Part shown: positions 26,635-35,337 of the stretch, piece after piece | Layout of the letters: each line of letters begins with the position of its first letter | Position numbering within the stretch: the first letter of the stretch is position 1 | Source: JBGSYN01 sp041750975 | GTDB taxonomy: Bacteria > Pseudomonadota > Alphaproteobacteria > Geminicoccales > Geminicoccaceae | Direction of reading: 5' to 3' | Assembly: GCA_041750975.1 (NCBI GenBank) | Contig: JBGSYN010000234.1 | Coordinates: forward strand, 1 to 60,166 | DNA length: 60,166 nucleotides | Made by a program: the position numbers and the translations under genes | Notes under the pieces: generated by a model | The model's database searches: none | What the model was told of the DNA's origin: nothing | The model's input: only the letters and a program-made list of their open reading frames with translations

Positions 26635-26663
26635 TTGACGAGGTTCGGGCCGTTCCCTACATA
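26635..26663 (+). promoter_or_regulatory. Candidate sigma70-type promoter for hrcA-grpE
   Basis: TTGACG (26635-26640) and TACATA (26658-26663) are 17 bp apart, about 35 bp upstream of the hrcA start. The -35 is five of six to consensus, the -10 only three of six. I found no CIRCE inverted repeat (TTAGCACTC-N9-GAGTGCTAA) in this gap, so HrcA autoregulation through CIRCE is not apparent. Confidence 0.4.
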
Positions 26664-26698
26664 GGACGTGGTGCAACAGGTCATATATCGGTGGTTGA

Positions 26699-27778
26699 AT
26701 GATCGTTGAGCTTAATGCCCGCTCGCGTGAGGTTTTCCGGCACATCGTCGATACTTATGTCGAAACCGGCGAGCCGGTCGGATCGCGCACCATTGCGCGC
26801 CGGCTCGAGGAGCAATTGTCCGCGGCGACGATACGCAATGTGATGGCTGATCTCGAGGATTCAGGGCTGCTCTATGCGCCTCACACCTCGGCGGGCCGAC
26901 TGCCCACGAATATCGGCTTGCGCTTTTACGTCGACGGTCTGCTCGAAGTCGGCAGGACGGACTATGACGAACGAAGTTCGATCGAGAGTCAATGCGCTGG
27001 TGCCGGGCGTAGCGTCGAGAACCTCCTGGCGGATGCCGTGGATACGCTGTCCGGCCTGTCCCGCTATGCCGGGCTGGTAATGTCGCCGAGTTCCGAGCGG
27101 CCATTCAAGCATGTCGAGTTCGTCCCCCTCGGTCCCGGCCGTGCTTTGGTGATCGTCGTGACCGATCATGGCATGGTCGAGAATCGTGTCATCGAGATCC
27201 CCCTCGACATGCCGGTATCGACGTTGATAGAAGCCGGGAACTATTTGACGGCTCGGGTTGCCGGACGAAACCTGTCCGAAGCGCGGGCTCTGATCGAGGT
27301 CGAAATCAAGGATAACCAGGCGCAGCTCGATGAATTGACGCGCCGAGTGGTCGCGACCGGGCTGGCTACCTGGAGCGACGATCAAAACCGCGATGGCGGG
27401 GTCTTGATCGTCCGCGGGCAGTCCAATCTTTTGGAGAAGGTCACGAACCTGGTGGAACTTGAACAGATCCGCAATCTGTTCGAGCTCTTGGAAACCAAGA
27501 CAAGCCTGTTGCGGCTGATCGAGCTGACGCAGAAAGGCCGGGGCGTGCAGGTTTTTATTGGCGCCGAGAACGCGTTGTTCTCGTTGAGCGGCTGTTCGGT
27601 CGTGATCGCACCCTACAAGAGCGGTGCGGCCGAGGGCAGCGGTTCAAGCATCGTCGGTGCAATCGGTGTGATTGGTCCGACCCGTATGAATTACGCCCGA
27701 ATCGTGCCGATGGTCGACTATACGGCACGCGTGGTGAGCCGTCTGCTTGGCGGCGTCGAACGTGAGAAGGAACGATGA
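26699..27778 (+). CDS. hrcA: Heat-inducible transcription repressor HrcA
   Basis: HrcA represses chaperone genes by binding CIRCE elements and is kept active by GroEL. The 359-residue product has the N-terminal winged helix LNARSREVFRHIVDTYVETG with EPVGSRTIARR and LSAATIRNVMADLEDSGLL, then PHTSAGRLPTNIGLRFYVDGLL. The C-terminal GAF-like part ends with GVIGPTRMNYARIVPMVDYTA. Normal length. Its stop overlaps the grpE start by 4 bases (ATGA), the usual alphaproteobacterial arrangement. Confidence 0.95.
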   Translation: MIVELNARSREVFRHIVDTYVETGEPVGSRTIARRLEEQLSAATIRNVMADLEDSGLLYAPHTSAGRLPTNIGLRFYVDGLLEVGRTDYDERSSIESQCAGAGRSVENLLADAVDTLSGLSRYAGLVMSPSSERPFKHVEFVPLGPGRALVIVVTDHGMVENRVIEIPLDMPVSTLIEAGNYLTARVAGRNLSEARALIEVEIKDNQAQLDELTRRVVATGLATWSDDQNRDGGVLIVRGQSNLLEKVTNLVELEQIRNLFELLETKTSLLRLIELTQKGRGVQVFIGAENALFSLSGCSVVIAPYKSGAAEGSGSSIVGAIGVIGPTRMNYARIVPMVDYTARVVSRLLGGVEREKER

Positions 27779-28503
27779 GCGACGAACATAACAACGGCCA
27801 GTCGAAAGACGCGCAACCCGACGCGGATGCGCAGAATCCGGCCCATGCGGCAACATCGGATGCTAACGTTGCCAACGAAAACCGCGCCGCAAGCTCCGAC
27901 GCTTTGGCGGAGGGGCAGACTGCGGCAGATGAGCCTGATGGGCCGCCGGCTGTCTTGCCGCCGACCGTCGAGGAGCATGAGGAACTCAAGGACAAGCTGT
28001 TGCGCACGCTCGCGGAAATGGAGAATTTGCGGCGCCGCAACGAGCGTGACGTTGAAGAGGCGCGCCGTTACGCCGTCACCGGTTTTGCGCGGGACCTGCT
28101 GGAGGTTCGAGACAATCTTCGCCGCGGACTCGAGGCCGTGCCCGAGGGGGCAAGCGAGGCCAATGAGTACATGCGGAACCTCGTGACAGGCATCGAGATG
28201 ACGGAGCGTTCGCTACTGTCGATTTTCGAGCGCAATCAAATCAAGACGATCAATCCCGAGCGAGGCGAAAAATTCGATCACCGTCGTCATCAGGCGATGT
28301 TCGAGGTGCCGACCAACGAACTTCAGGCCGGTTCTGTCGCGGAGACCATGCAACCGGGATACGTCATCGCCGACCGGTTGTTGCGTCCCGCTCTCGTGGG
28401 AGTCGCCAAAGCAGCGCCCGGCGCCGATAACGGGCCGCAGGGCGACAATCCGCAAGGGTTCCGATCCGAGGCAACCGGCCAGAAAATCGACACGTCGGCG
28501 TGA
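27775..28503 (+). CDS. grpE: Nucleotide exchange factor GrpE
   Basis: GrpE releases ADP from DnaK. The 242-residue product has an acidic, low-complexity N-terminal tail (about 1-65), then the coiled-coil region KDKLLRTLAEMENLRRRNERDVEEARRYA and the beta domain ending FDHRRHQAMFEVP and ADRLLRPALVGVAK. The C-terminal tail of about 30 residues is longer than in E. coli. dnaK and dnaJ are not in the window. Confidence 0.95.
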   Translation: MSDEHNNGQSKDAQPDADAQNPAHAATSDANVANENRAASSDALAEGQTAADEPDGPPAVLPPTVEEHEELKDKLLRTLAEMENLRRRNERDVEEARRYAVTGFARDLLEVRDNLRRGLEAVPEGASEANEYMRNLVTGIEMTERSLLSIFERNQIKTINPERGEKFDHRRHQAMFEVPTNELQAGSVAETMQPGYVIADRLLRPALVGVAKAAPGADNGPQGDNPQGFRSEATGQKIDTSA

Positions 28504-28564
28504 ACGTCGTTGCTCTTTTTGGCCGGCAGATGTCCTGAGCCGGTCGGGTCCCACTGGACTGACC

Positions 28565-29779
28565 ATGAATGAAACTGTGAAGAAGGTCGTGCTCGCCTAT
28601 TCCGGCGGCTTGGATACGTCTGTCATCCTGCGCTGGCTCCAGGACAACTATCGATGCGAGGTCGTGACCTTCACCGCCGATCTGGGTCAGGGCGAAGAAC
28701 TCGATCCGGTTCGCGCCAAGGCCGAGATGATGGGTGTCGGCGAAATTTACATCGAGGATCTCAAGGAGGAATTCGTCCGTGACTTCGTCTTTCCGATGTT
28801 TCGCGCCAACACTGTCTACGAGGGCTGCTATCTGCTTGGCACGTCGATCGCCCGGCCATTGATCGCCCAAAGGCTGGTTGAGATCGCTCGCGAAGTCGGT
28901 GCCGATGCGGTAGCCCATGGTGCCACGGGCAAGGGCAACGATCAGGTGCGGTTCGAGCTTGGCTGTTACGCCCTTGATCCGTCCATTCGTGTCATCGCTC
29001 CCTGGCGCGAATGGGATCTGGACAGTCGCGACAAGTTGATCGCCTATGCCGAGGCTCGCCAGATCCCGATCCCGCGGGGTAAGCGCGGCGAGCCGCCCTA
29101 TTCCACCGATGCCAACCTGTTGCACATTTCCTATGAAGGCAGGGCGCTCGAGGACCCCTGGCGCGAGGCCGACCCCGAAATGTTCACTCGGTCGGTGGCG
29201 CCGGAAGATGCTCCGGACCAACCGACCTATGTTGAAATCGAGTTCGAGCGAGGCGATCCGGTATCGGTCGACGGTGTTCGATTGAGCCCCGCCGCCTTGC
29301 TGGCGCGTCTCAACGATCTGGCCGGTGCCAACGGCATTGGAAGGCTCGATCTCGTCGAGAACCGCTATGTCGGGATCAAGTCGCGCGGTGTGTATGAGAC
29401 GCCCGGCGGCACGCTGCTGCTGACGGCCCATCGTGGGATCGAGAGCATTACGCTCGACCGCAACGCAGCCCATCTCAAGGATGAGTTGATGCCGCGCTAT
29501 GCCGAGCTGATCTATAATGGCTATTGGTTCAGCCCCGAACGAGAAATGCTGCAAGCGGCCATCGACAACAGCCAGGCCAATGTCAGCGGCACGGTCCGGC
29601 TTAAGCTTTTCAAGGGCAATGCGCAGACGGTCGGCCGCCGTTCGGAATTCAGCCTCTATCGCGAGGACTTTGCGACCTTCGAGGCAGACACTGTCTATGA
29701 TCAGAAGGATGCAGCGGGCTTCATCAAGCTCAATGCACTCAGGTTGAAAATACGCAGCCTGACCGGCCGTCGCGATTGA
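28565..29779 (+). CDS. argG: Argininosuccinate synthase
   Basis: It joins citrulline and aspartate with ATP in arginine synthesis. The 404-residue product shows the ATP pyrophosphatase loop LAYSGGLDTSVIL, TADLGQGEEL, YLLGTSIARPLIA, AHGATGKGNDQVRFELG and IAPWREWD, all diagnostic. Length is that of the type 1 enzyme. It lies 61 bp after grpE and may share transcripts with it, although the metabolic link is unclear. Confidence 0.97.
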   Translation: MNETVKKVVLAYSGGLDTSVILRWLQDNYRCEVVTFTADLGQGEELDPVRAKAEMMGVGEIYIEDLKEEFVRDFVFPMFRANTVYEGCYLLGTSIARPLIAQRLVEIAREVGADAVAHGATGKGNDQVRFELGCYALDPSIRVIAPWREWDLDSRDKLIAYAEARQIPIPRGKRGEPPYSTDANLLHISYEGRALEDPWREADPEMFTRSVAPEDAPDQPTYVEIEFERGDPVSVDGVRLSPAALLARLNDLAGANGIGRLDLVENRYVGIKSRGVYETPGGTLLLTAHRGIESITLDRNAAHLKDELMPRYAELIYNGYWFSPEREMLQAAIDNSQANVSGTVRLKLFKGNAQTVGRRSEFSLYREDFATFEADTVYDQKDAAGFIKLNALRLKIRSLTGRRD

Positions 29780-29827
29780 ACCATTCGTCGTCCCAGTCCA
29801 TCACTTTCCTAGGGGAGAAAGCAATCA

Positions 29828-30082
29828 ATGGCCGATCAGGCCACCATTGGCGGTGTAGGTGCGGATCAGCTCCGTTCGTTTGTCGAACGCGTCGAACGTC
29901 TCGAGAGCGAAAAAACCGAAGTGCAGGACCAGATCAAGGATGTCTATGCCGAGGCCAAGAACGAAGGTTTCGATATCAAGACAATGCGCCAGATCGTGCG
30001 CCTTCGAAAAATGAAGCCCCATGACCGTTCCGAGCAGGAGGAATTGCTGGAACTCTATAAATCGGCACTCGGCATCCTGTGA
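29828..30082 (+). CDS. gapR: GapR/DUF2312 nucleoid-associated protein
   Basis: GapR (DUF2312) encircles overtwisted AT-rich DNA and assists topoisomerases in alphaproteobacteria. The 84-residue product is the expected length: an N-terminal coiled coil LRSFVERVERLESEKTEVQ, then DIKDVYAEAKNEGFDIKTMR as QIKDVYAEAKNEGFD and IVRLRKMKPHDRSEQEELLELY. A strong ribosome site (GGGGAGAA) precedes the ATG. The stop overlaps the GTG start of the next gene. Confidence 0.93.
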   Translation: MADQATIGGVGADQLRSFVERVERLESEKTEVQDQIKDVYAEAKNEGFDIKTMRQIVRLRKMKPHDRSEQEELLELYKSALGIL

Positions 30083-30546
30083 CCGAAAGTCCGCTCGAGA
30101 TCGGACCTCCGCGGGATACTGATTTCCCGAGATGGCGGCAGCTCTATCAAGGCTATGCCGACTTCTATCGAGTGCCGATGACGGATGAGATTGCGGGCAC
30201 GGTGTGGGCTTGGCTTGGCGGTTCCTCGCATCCGATGGAAGCGCTGATCGCCCGCGAAGATGGTCAGGCGGTAGGCCTTGCCCACTACCGTCCGATGCCA
30301 CGTCCGCTCCGCGGCGCCGAGATCGGGTTTTTGGACGATCTTTTCGTCGATCCCAACTGCCGCGGGAACGGCGTCGGCAAGAAGCTGCTCCTGGCATTGA
30401 AGTCAATCGCCGAAGCACGGGGCTGGCGTCAAGTTCGCTGGTTGACCCAGGATCACAACTACCGTGCGCGCAGCCTCTACGATCGGTATGCCGTCCGCTC
30501 GATGTTCCTGACCTACGAGATGGACATCGGGCGATCCGAGCCGTAG
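30079..30546 (+). CDS. GNAT-family N-acetyltransferase
   Basis: A 155-residue acetyl-CoA-dependent acetyltransferase. The acetyl-CoA loop appears as DLFVDPNCRGNGVGKKLLLAL (motif A) and the following RWLTQDHNYRARSLYDRY is motif B. It starts with GTG overlapping the gapR stop (GTGA), so translation is coupled. The substrate is unknown. Confidence 0.88.
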   Translation: MTESPLEIGPPRDTDFPRWRQLYQGYADFYRVPMTDEIAGTVWAWLGGSSHPMEALIAREDGQAVGLAHYRPMPRPLRGAEIGFLDDLFVDPNCRGNGVGKKLLLALKSIAEARGWRQVRWLTQDHNYRARSLYDRYAVRSMFLTYEMDIGRSEP

Positions 30547-30582
30547 CAACAGGAAACCATCATCGCTGTCGAGGAGCCTTCG

Positions 30583-32088
30583 ATGCGCCGCCCTGATCTC
30601 GTCTTTGCTCTGCCTTTAACCGCCGCCTCATTGTTTGCGCTTTCAGCATTTGCGCAAGATGGCCCAGCCTTGATTACGCTCTTGCATACCGGAGACATGA
30701 GCGAGATCGCGGCGGATGACGGCATCGGCGGTGTAGCCGAACTGATGACGCTGCTCGAGGCCGAGCGCCAGCGCAATCCGAATGCAATCACGACTTTTGG
30801 CGGTGACCTCCTTTCACCTTCGCTCCTCTCCGGCCTGACTAAGGGCGAGCATATGATCGAGGTCACCAACGCCTTGCAATTTGATGTAGCAGTTCCGGGA
30901 AATCATGAGTTCGATTTCGGTCCCGAGATCGCCCAGGAGCGGATTGTTGCCGCCAATTTTCCTTGGCTTGGTACCAATTTGCGGGATGGCGATGGGGCTA
31001 CCGCAGTTGGAACGGCTGAGACCTGGACGACGGAAGTCGACGGTTATACCGTGGGATTTATCGGGATTGTCACGCCCGACACGGTAGAACTCGCGAGTCC
31101 GGGCGACATGATCAGCTTTGGCGATCCGGTCGAAGCGGCGACACCGGCCGTTGCGGCGCTCAAGGAGCAGGGTGCCGATCTCGTCATTGCCCTTACCCAT
31201 CTGCCGCTCTCAGAGGATCGGAGACTGTTGCGCGAAGTCGATGATCTGGATATCGCGCTGGGCGGCCATGATCATACCGTTATGGCGCTCTATGACGGTG
31301 GGAAGTTGATCGCAAAGGCCGGCGAAGATGCGGAGTTTCTGGCTGTAATCGATATCGCGATCAATCGCGAGGACGATGAAATCGTCTGGATTCCCACTTG
31401 GCAGTATCAGACGACAGCGGGCGTCGAGCCGCAGCCGGAAGTCGCGGAACTTGTCGAGAAATGGAACTCGAGGCTCGATTCGGAACTGGCCGAAATCGTC
31501 GGCACCACGGAAACGGAACTTGTTACCCTCCGCTCGGCGGTTCGCACCGAGGAGACGACGTTCGGCAATCTCGTGGCGGATGCGATGCGAGAAGCCACGG
31601 GCTCCGATATCGCCATCACCAATGGCGGCGGTATTCGCGCCGACAAAACCTATGCGCCCGGTACCGAACTGAGCCGTCGCGACATTCTCAGTGAATTGCC
31701 CTTCGGCAATGTGACCGTTGTCGTCGAATTGAGCGGTGCCGATATCGAAGCGGCGCTCGAGAACGGTGTCTCGCAAGTCGAGGAAACCGCAGGACGCTTT
31801 CCGCAAGTTTCCGGCCTGAGCTTCACCTACGATGCCGCAGCCGAGCCTGGCAACCGGGTCACGGAAGTCACAGTCGGCGGCGAGCCACTGGATCCGGCTG
31901 CAACCTACCGTGTGGCCACCAACGACTATATGCTGAATGGCGGCGATGGCTATACGGCGTTTGCCAATGGTCGTGTTGTCGTCGACGCAGCCGGAGGCAA
32001 ATTGATGGCCTCGCAGGTCATCGATGCAATCGCCGCAGCCCCGAGTGTCGCCCCCGAAACCGAGGGACGGATAGTCCGGGTGAATTGA
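30583..32088 (+). CDS. Secreted 5'-nucleotidase / UshA-like metallophosphatase
   Basis: A 501-residue periplasmic protein with signal peptide MRRPDLVFALPLTAASLFALSAFA. The metallophosphatase domain has LLHTGDMSE, GGDLLSPS, VPGNHEFDFG, THLPLSEDRRLL and LGGHDHTV. The C-terminal nucleotidase domain (about 330-500) has TNGGGIRADK and TNDYMLNGGDGYTAF. In the first metal motif the family usually has NDxHG; here the Asp is kept but the His is Ser (GDMSE). The related UshA/SoxB/CpdB proteins hydrolyse nucleotides; the altered motif leaves activity open. Confidence 0.85.
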   Translation: MRRPDLVFALPLTAASLFALSAFAQDGPALITLLHTGDMSEIAADDGIGGVAELMTLLEAERQRNPNAITTFGGDLLSPSLLSGLTKGEHMIEVTNALQFDVAVPGNHEFDFGPEIAQERIVAANFPWLGTNLRDGDGATAVGTAETWTTEVDGYTVGFIGIVTPDTVELASPGDMISFGDPVEAATPAVAALKEQGADLVIALTHLPLSEDRRLLREVDDLDIALGGHDHTVMALYDGGKLIAKAGEDAEFLAVIDIAINREDDEIVWIPTWQYQTTAGVEPQPEVAELVEKWNSRLDSELAEIVGTTETELVTLRSAVRTEETTFGNLVADAMREATGSDIAITNGGGIRADKTYAPGTELSRRDILSELPFGNVTVVVELSGADIEAALENGVSQVEETAGRFPQVSGLSFTYDAAAEPGNRVTEVTVGGEPLDPAATYRVATNDYMLNGGDGYTAFANGRVVVDAAGGKLMASQVIDAIAAAPSVAPETEGRIVRVN

Positions 32089-32257
32089 CCGGCCGTAGAT
32101 CGAAGCGGATTCATACTTCTTGAACTCTCTTCGCGTAGGTTCTTTGAAACGCCTTATTGGTCGGGTTCACTAGGTAGTGGTTGGCGGGGGCTGCTAGGCC
32201 TTCCAGCGGAGTTTACGGCTAGAGTGGCTGGCCGCTCCCGTCGATCCCGGAAATGAA

Positions 32258-32659
32258 ATGCGCGTGATGCAGAAACTGGCGGAGCTCTCGGCCTTGCCGA
32301 TCATTGCCATGGCGGCCGTGCTCTTGCTCGGGCCCTATGGCTGGTTGGTGCCGAATTGGCTTATTGCCGACGATAAGATTGCCCATATCACGGGCGTGGC
32401 GCTTCTCGCGTGCTGCGGTCTGGTGATCAGTCGCAGGCACTACGCGTTGCAGCGCATGACCTTTGCGGCGTTTCTGCTCGCGACTTATTTCGAATCGATG
32501 CAGGCTGTCCTTCCATGGCGAACCTTCGAATTGACCGATATCGTCGCCAACGGGGTGGGCGCGCTGTTGGGCTATACCCTGATCGTCTTGGTCCTGATCT
32601 GTCTGCCACGTCGCTTTGTCGAGCCAGAACGCCAGGACGTACCCGCTCCAACAGTCTGA
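32258..32659 (+). CDS. VanZ-like small membrane protein
   Basis: A 133-residue inner-membrane protein with about four helices. The VanZ-like pattern is DDKIAHITGVALLACCGLV, then a conserved Glu and Gln in YFESMQAVLPWR followed by FELTDIVANGVGALLGYTL. Function is unknown; despite the name this family is not tied to glycopeptide resistance. No strong ribosome site is seen; ATG at 32258 or the next Met could be used. Confidence 0.8.
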   Translation: MRVMQKLAELSALPIIAMAAVLLLGPYGWLVPNWLIADDKIAHITGVALLACCGLVISRRHYALQRMTFAAFLLATYFESMQAVLPWRTFELTDIVANGVGALLGYTLIVLVLICLPRRFVEPERQDVPAPTV

Positions 32660-32981
32660 TATCCTAGCGGCGTTTGCGCCGGCGTCATGGCAAGGAACTC
32701 GATATAGCCCAGTGGTAAGGGCTGAGAGCGCTCGGTACCAAGAACCTGGCCAGTGTCGCTACGGGGGCTAAAGCGTCTTGAGGACGGTTCAGCCTCACGG
32801 TAATCCGTGAACCTCGATGCATGCAGAGCGGTGGAACTCGACATCAGCCTCGCAGTCAAGCGGTGGAGACCCTTCACTCAGTAGAGACAATAGGTACGCG
32901 CTTCCTTACTGGCTCGGGATCACGAAGAAACGGATGCCTGAGCCAACGAGACACCCTATGTTGAATGTTTCGACAGTGCTG
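32660..32981. other. Non-coding, possibly structured region of unknown origin
   Basis: This 322-bp gap between the VanZ-like gene and the HIT gene has no believable gene. It contains several stem-loops: AGCCC-N8-GGGCT near 32706, CACGG-TAAT-CCGTG near 32797 nested in a possible GGTTCA/TGAACC stem, and a repeated AGCGGTGGA (near 32827 and 32863). It might be an RNA gene or the remains of a mobile intron. I cannot assign it. Confidence 0.4.
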
Positions 32982-33344
32982 TCAGCGCTGTGACAGCATG
33001 GGGCCGAGAGGTTTGCCGCCGCAAATATGGACATGAAAATGCGGCACCTCTTGACCGGCGTGCTCGGCGTGGTTCGCTATCACCCGATAGCCATCATCCT
33101 CGAGACCGAGGGACTTGGCAATGTGGGCCACGGCTCGAAAGAATGCCGCTATCTCTTCCGGTAGGGCAGTGGCGCCGAAATCAGCCATCGAGACATAGGC
33201 GCGCTTGGGAATCACCAGGACGTGGACCGGGGCTTGCGGACGGATGTCCTTAAAGGCGAGACAATGGTCGTCCTCATAGACCTTGTCGGCCGGGATCTCA
33301 CCTCTGAGTATCCTTGCGAAAATGTTGTCGGGATCGTAGCTCAT
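32982..33344 (-). CDS. HIT-family (histidine triad) hydrolase, HinT-like
   Basis: A 120-residue cytoplasmic nucleotide hydrolase or transferase. The N-terminus MSYDPDNIFARILRGEIPADKVYEDDH is typical of HinT, and the catalytic triad is read in VPHFHVHICGG near the C-terminus. HVLVIPKRAYVSM is another family block. The ATG at 33344 gives the standard length; the longer open frame is not supported. It diverges from gshB with 143 bp between starts. Confidence 0.92.
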   Translation of the reverse strand: MSYDPDNIFARILRGEIPADKVYEDDHCLAFKDIRPQAPVHVLVIPKRAYVSMADFGATALPEEIAAFFRAVAHIAKSLGLEDDGYRVIANHAEHAGQEVPHFHVHICGGKPLGPMLSQR

Positions 33345-33487
33345 CTGGGGCGCGTCCTTGAGGCTCACAGCGTGTGTACGGCGGGAGAGCCACAACACCC
33401 AAGGGACGGCTCGCTTGTCAAGCAGAGCGGCTCTGCGATAGACGGCAATATTGCTGAACCCGACGCTAAACCAGGAGCGCCAGGCGA

Positions 33488-34450
33488 ATGTCCCTCGCTG
33501 TAGCCTTTCAAATGGATCCGATGGAGAGCGTCGATATCGACGCCGACACCAGTTTCGCCATGGCGCTCGAGGCACAGCGTCGCGGCCATGGACTATTCCA
33601 TTACGGGCCGCGCGATCTCTCCTACCGGCACGGGCGCGTGGTGGCCCGGGCCCGTCCAATGGATCTCAGCCGAAGCGCGGGCGATCATGTGCGGTATGGT
33701 TCAGCTGAAATGCTCGATCTGGCAACGCTCGACGTTGTGATGATGCGCCAGGATCCGCCCTTCAACCTCGCCTATATCTCGGCCACACACCTGCTCGACC
33801 GCGTTCATCCGGCAACGCTGGTGGTCAACGACCCGACCTCGGTTCGGAACGCGCCGGAGAAACTCTTCGTGACGCAGTTTGCCGATTTGATGCCGCCGAC
33901 ACTGATCACCTACAGCCTCGAAGAGATAAGGGCGTTTCGCGAGGAAGAAGGCGATATCATCGTGAAGCCACTCTATGGCAATGGTGGCGCCGGGGTCTTC
34001 CTGATCAAGCAAGACGACACCAATCTAAGCAGCCTCGTCGAGTTTTTTGCGCAGACGCTCAATGAGCCGCTGATGATACAGCGTTATGTGCCCGAGGTCC
34101 GCAAAGGCGACAAGCGTATCATCATCATCGACGGCAAGGCCGTCGGCGCCGTCAACCGCGTTCCGCCGTCCTGGGACACCCGGGCCAATCTTCATGTCGG
34201 TGGGCGTGCGGAGAGAGCGACCTTAACCAAGCGCGACCTTGAAATTTGCGAGGCGCTCGGTCCCGCTCTCGAACAACGCGGCCTGATTTTCGTCGGCATC
34301 GACGTGATCGGCCACTACCTGACGGAAATCAACGTCACATCACCGACCGGCATGCAGGAAATCGATCGTTTCGACGGCGTCAATCTGGCTTCACGACTTT
34401 GGGACGTTATTGCCGAACGCAGGCGCGAAGGTCTGCAAAGATCGGCCTGA
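33488..34450 (+). CDS. gshB: Glutathione synthase
   Basis: It adds glycine to gamma-glutamylcysteine using ATP. The 320-residue product has the GshB ATP-grasp features: AFQMDPMESVDIDADTSFAMALEAQ at the start, VVNDPTSVRNAPEKLF, IIVKPLYGNGGAGVFLI (glycine-rich loop), FVGIDVIGHYLTEINVTSPTG. Length matches. The gene ends just before a long palindromic terminator. No gshA is in the window. Confidence 0.95.
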   Translation: MSLAVAFQMDPMESVDIDADTSFAMALEAQRRGHGLFHYGPRDLSYRHGRVVARARPMDLSRSAGDHVRYGSAEMLDLATLDVVMMRQDPPFNLAYISATHLLDRVHPATLVVNDPTSVRNAPEKLFVTQFADLMPPTLITYSLEEIRAFREEEGDIIVKPLYGNGGAGVFLIKQDDTNLSSLVEFFAQTLNEPLMIQRYVPEVRKGDKRIIIIDGKAVGAVNRVPPSWDTRANLHVGGRAERATLTKRDLEICEALGPALEQRGLIFVGIDVIGHYLTEINVTSPTGMQEIDRFDGVNLASRLWDVIAERRREGLQRSA

Positions 34451-34458
34451 CGTCCGCA

Positions 34459-34488
34459 ACAAAAAGGGGCCCATGGGCCCCTTTTTGT
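34459..34488. terminator. Perfect 30-bp palindromic terminator between gshB and carD
   Basis: ACAAAAAGGGGCCC-ATGGGCCCCTTTTTGT reads the same on both strands over all 30 bases. The centre is ATGGGC on either strand, so the RNA stem has GGGGCCC pairing with GGGCCCC around a tiny loop, flanked by A5 and T5 runs. It should work in both directions for the converging gshB and carD genes. Confidence 0.85.
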
Positions 34489-34511
34489 CGGATTTCGGAG
34501 CCAGCTTGCGA

Positions 34512-35012
34512 TCAAGCGGCCTGGACCAAAACCTTCTCAAGCCGCCGCGTCGCCTCTTCTTCGTCGACGCGTTCGATGGCAGCCACCTCGCGTGCCAGTC
34601 GCTCAAGAGCGGCGCGATACATCTGACGCTCGCTATAGGATTGATCGCTATCCTCGGCCCGGTGCAACTCACGCACGACCTCGGCAATCGAGACGGGGTC
34701 GCCGGAATTGATTTTGGCCTCATACTCCTGTGCACGACGGCTCCACATCACCGAACGACGTGGGCGGATGCGACGGGTGAGGGTCTCCATGGCCGACTGA
34801 ATCTTCTCGCGCGAGGAGAGCTTGCGCATACCCGATTTCGGCGCCTTGTCGACGGGCACACGAAGAATAAGCCGCTCATTCTCGAACGAAACGACATACA
34901 TTTCCAGTTCGATACCCGCGATGTTTTGGGTTTCGATCGAAGTGATACGCCCCAAGCCATGTGAAGGATAGACGATATAATCGCCACTATCGAACGCGAG
35001 TTTTTTGACCAT
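34512..35012 (-). CDS. carD: CarD/CdnL-type RNA polymerase-binding regulator
   Basis: CarD family proteins bind RNA polymerase beta and stabilise the open complex at rRNA and other promoters. The 166-residue product has the N-terminal RNAP-binding domain (FDSGDYIVYPSHGLGRITSIE, ERLILRVPVDKAPKSGMRKLSS) and a C-terminal helical DNA-contact domain with RRSVMWSRRAQEYEAKINSGD and YSERQMYRAALERLAREVAAIE. Normal length. It lies 325 bp downstream of fdxA and likely has its own promoter. Confidence 0.93.
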   Translation of the reverse strand: MVKKLAFDSGDYIVYPSHGLGRITSIETQNIAGIELEMYVVSFENERLILRVPVDKAPKSGMRKLSSREKIQSAMETLTRRIRPRRSVMWSRRAQEYEAKINSGDPVSIAEVVRELHRAEDSDQSYSERQMYRAALERLAREVAAIERVDEEEATRRLEKVLVQAA

Positions 35013-35337
35013 CGAAGAATTTTCTCCTCATTTCCGGGCGCCCAGGCGAGAACAACGCCGAGGAACTGCCGCTGGAGCCTCTTATTAACTTCAACCGACA
35101 AGAAAAACCGCACCAAGAACTATCGGAGCGGTTGAATTCCTGTCGCCTGACAGTTGGGTTACGATCAAGGACTGAGCAAAACCGAGTCTTCACTGATCAT
35201 AGTGTGGATATTATCACAAATTTTCCGAGATTTCCACACTTTTACACATCGCAGGGTGTGAGCCTCGAGGAAAGGCCTCGGTAAACCAACTTGAGAGAGT
35301 GAGCGGGCCCCAGGCGACTTCGCCACATTAAGGAAAG
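35013..35337. other. Gap between fdxA and carD
   Basis: This 325-bp stretch presumably holds the carD promoter and the end of the fdxA transcript. I see a short hairpin at 35266-35280 (CGAGG-AAAGG-CCTCG), AT-rich tracts near 35205-35250 and no gene; the 68-codon minus-strand frame here has no family signal. Confidence 0.45.

Noticed and set aside
26564..26698. CIRCE element before hrcA
   Set aside because: No TTAGCACTC-N9-GAGTGCTAA-like repeat is found in this gap.
32690..32760. tRNA-like sequence (AGCCCAGTGGTAAGGGCT)
   Set aside because: It looks like a D-arm, but no acceptor, anticodon or T-arm can be folded around it.
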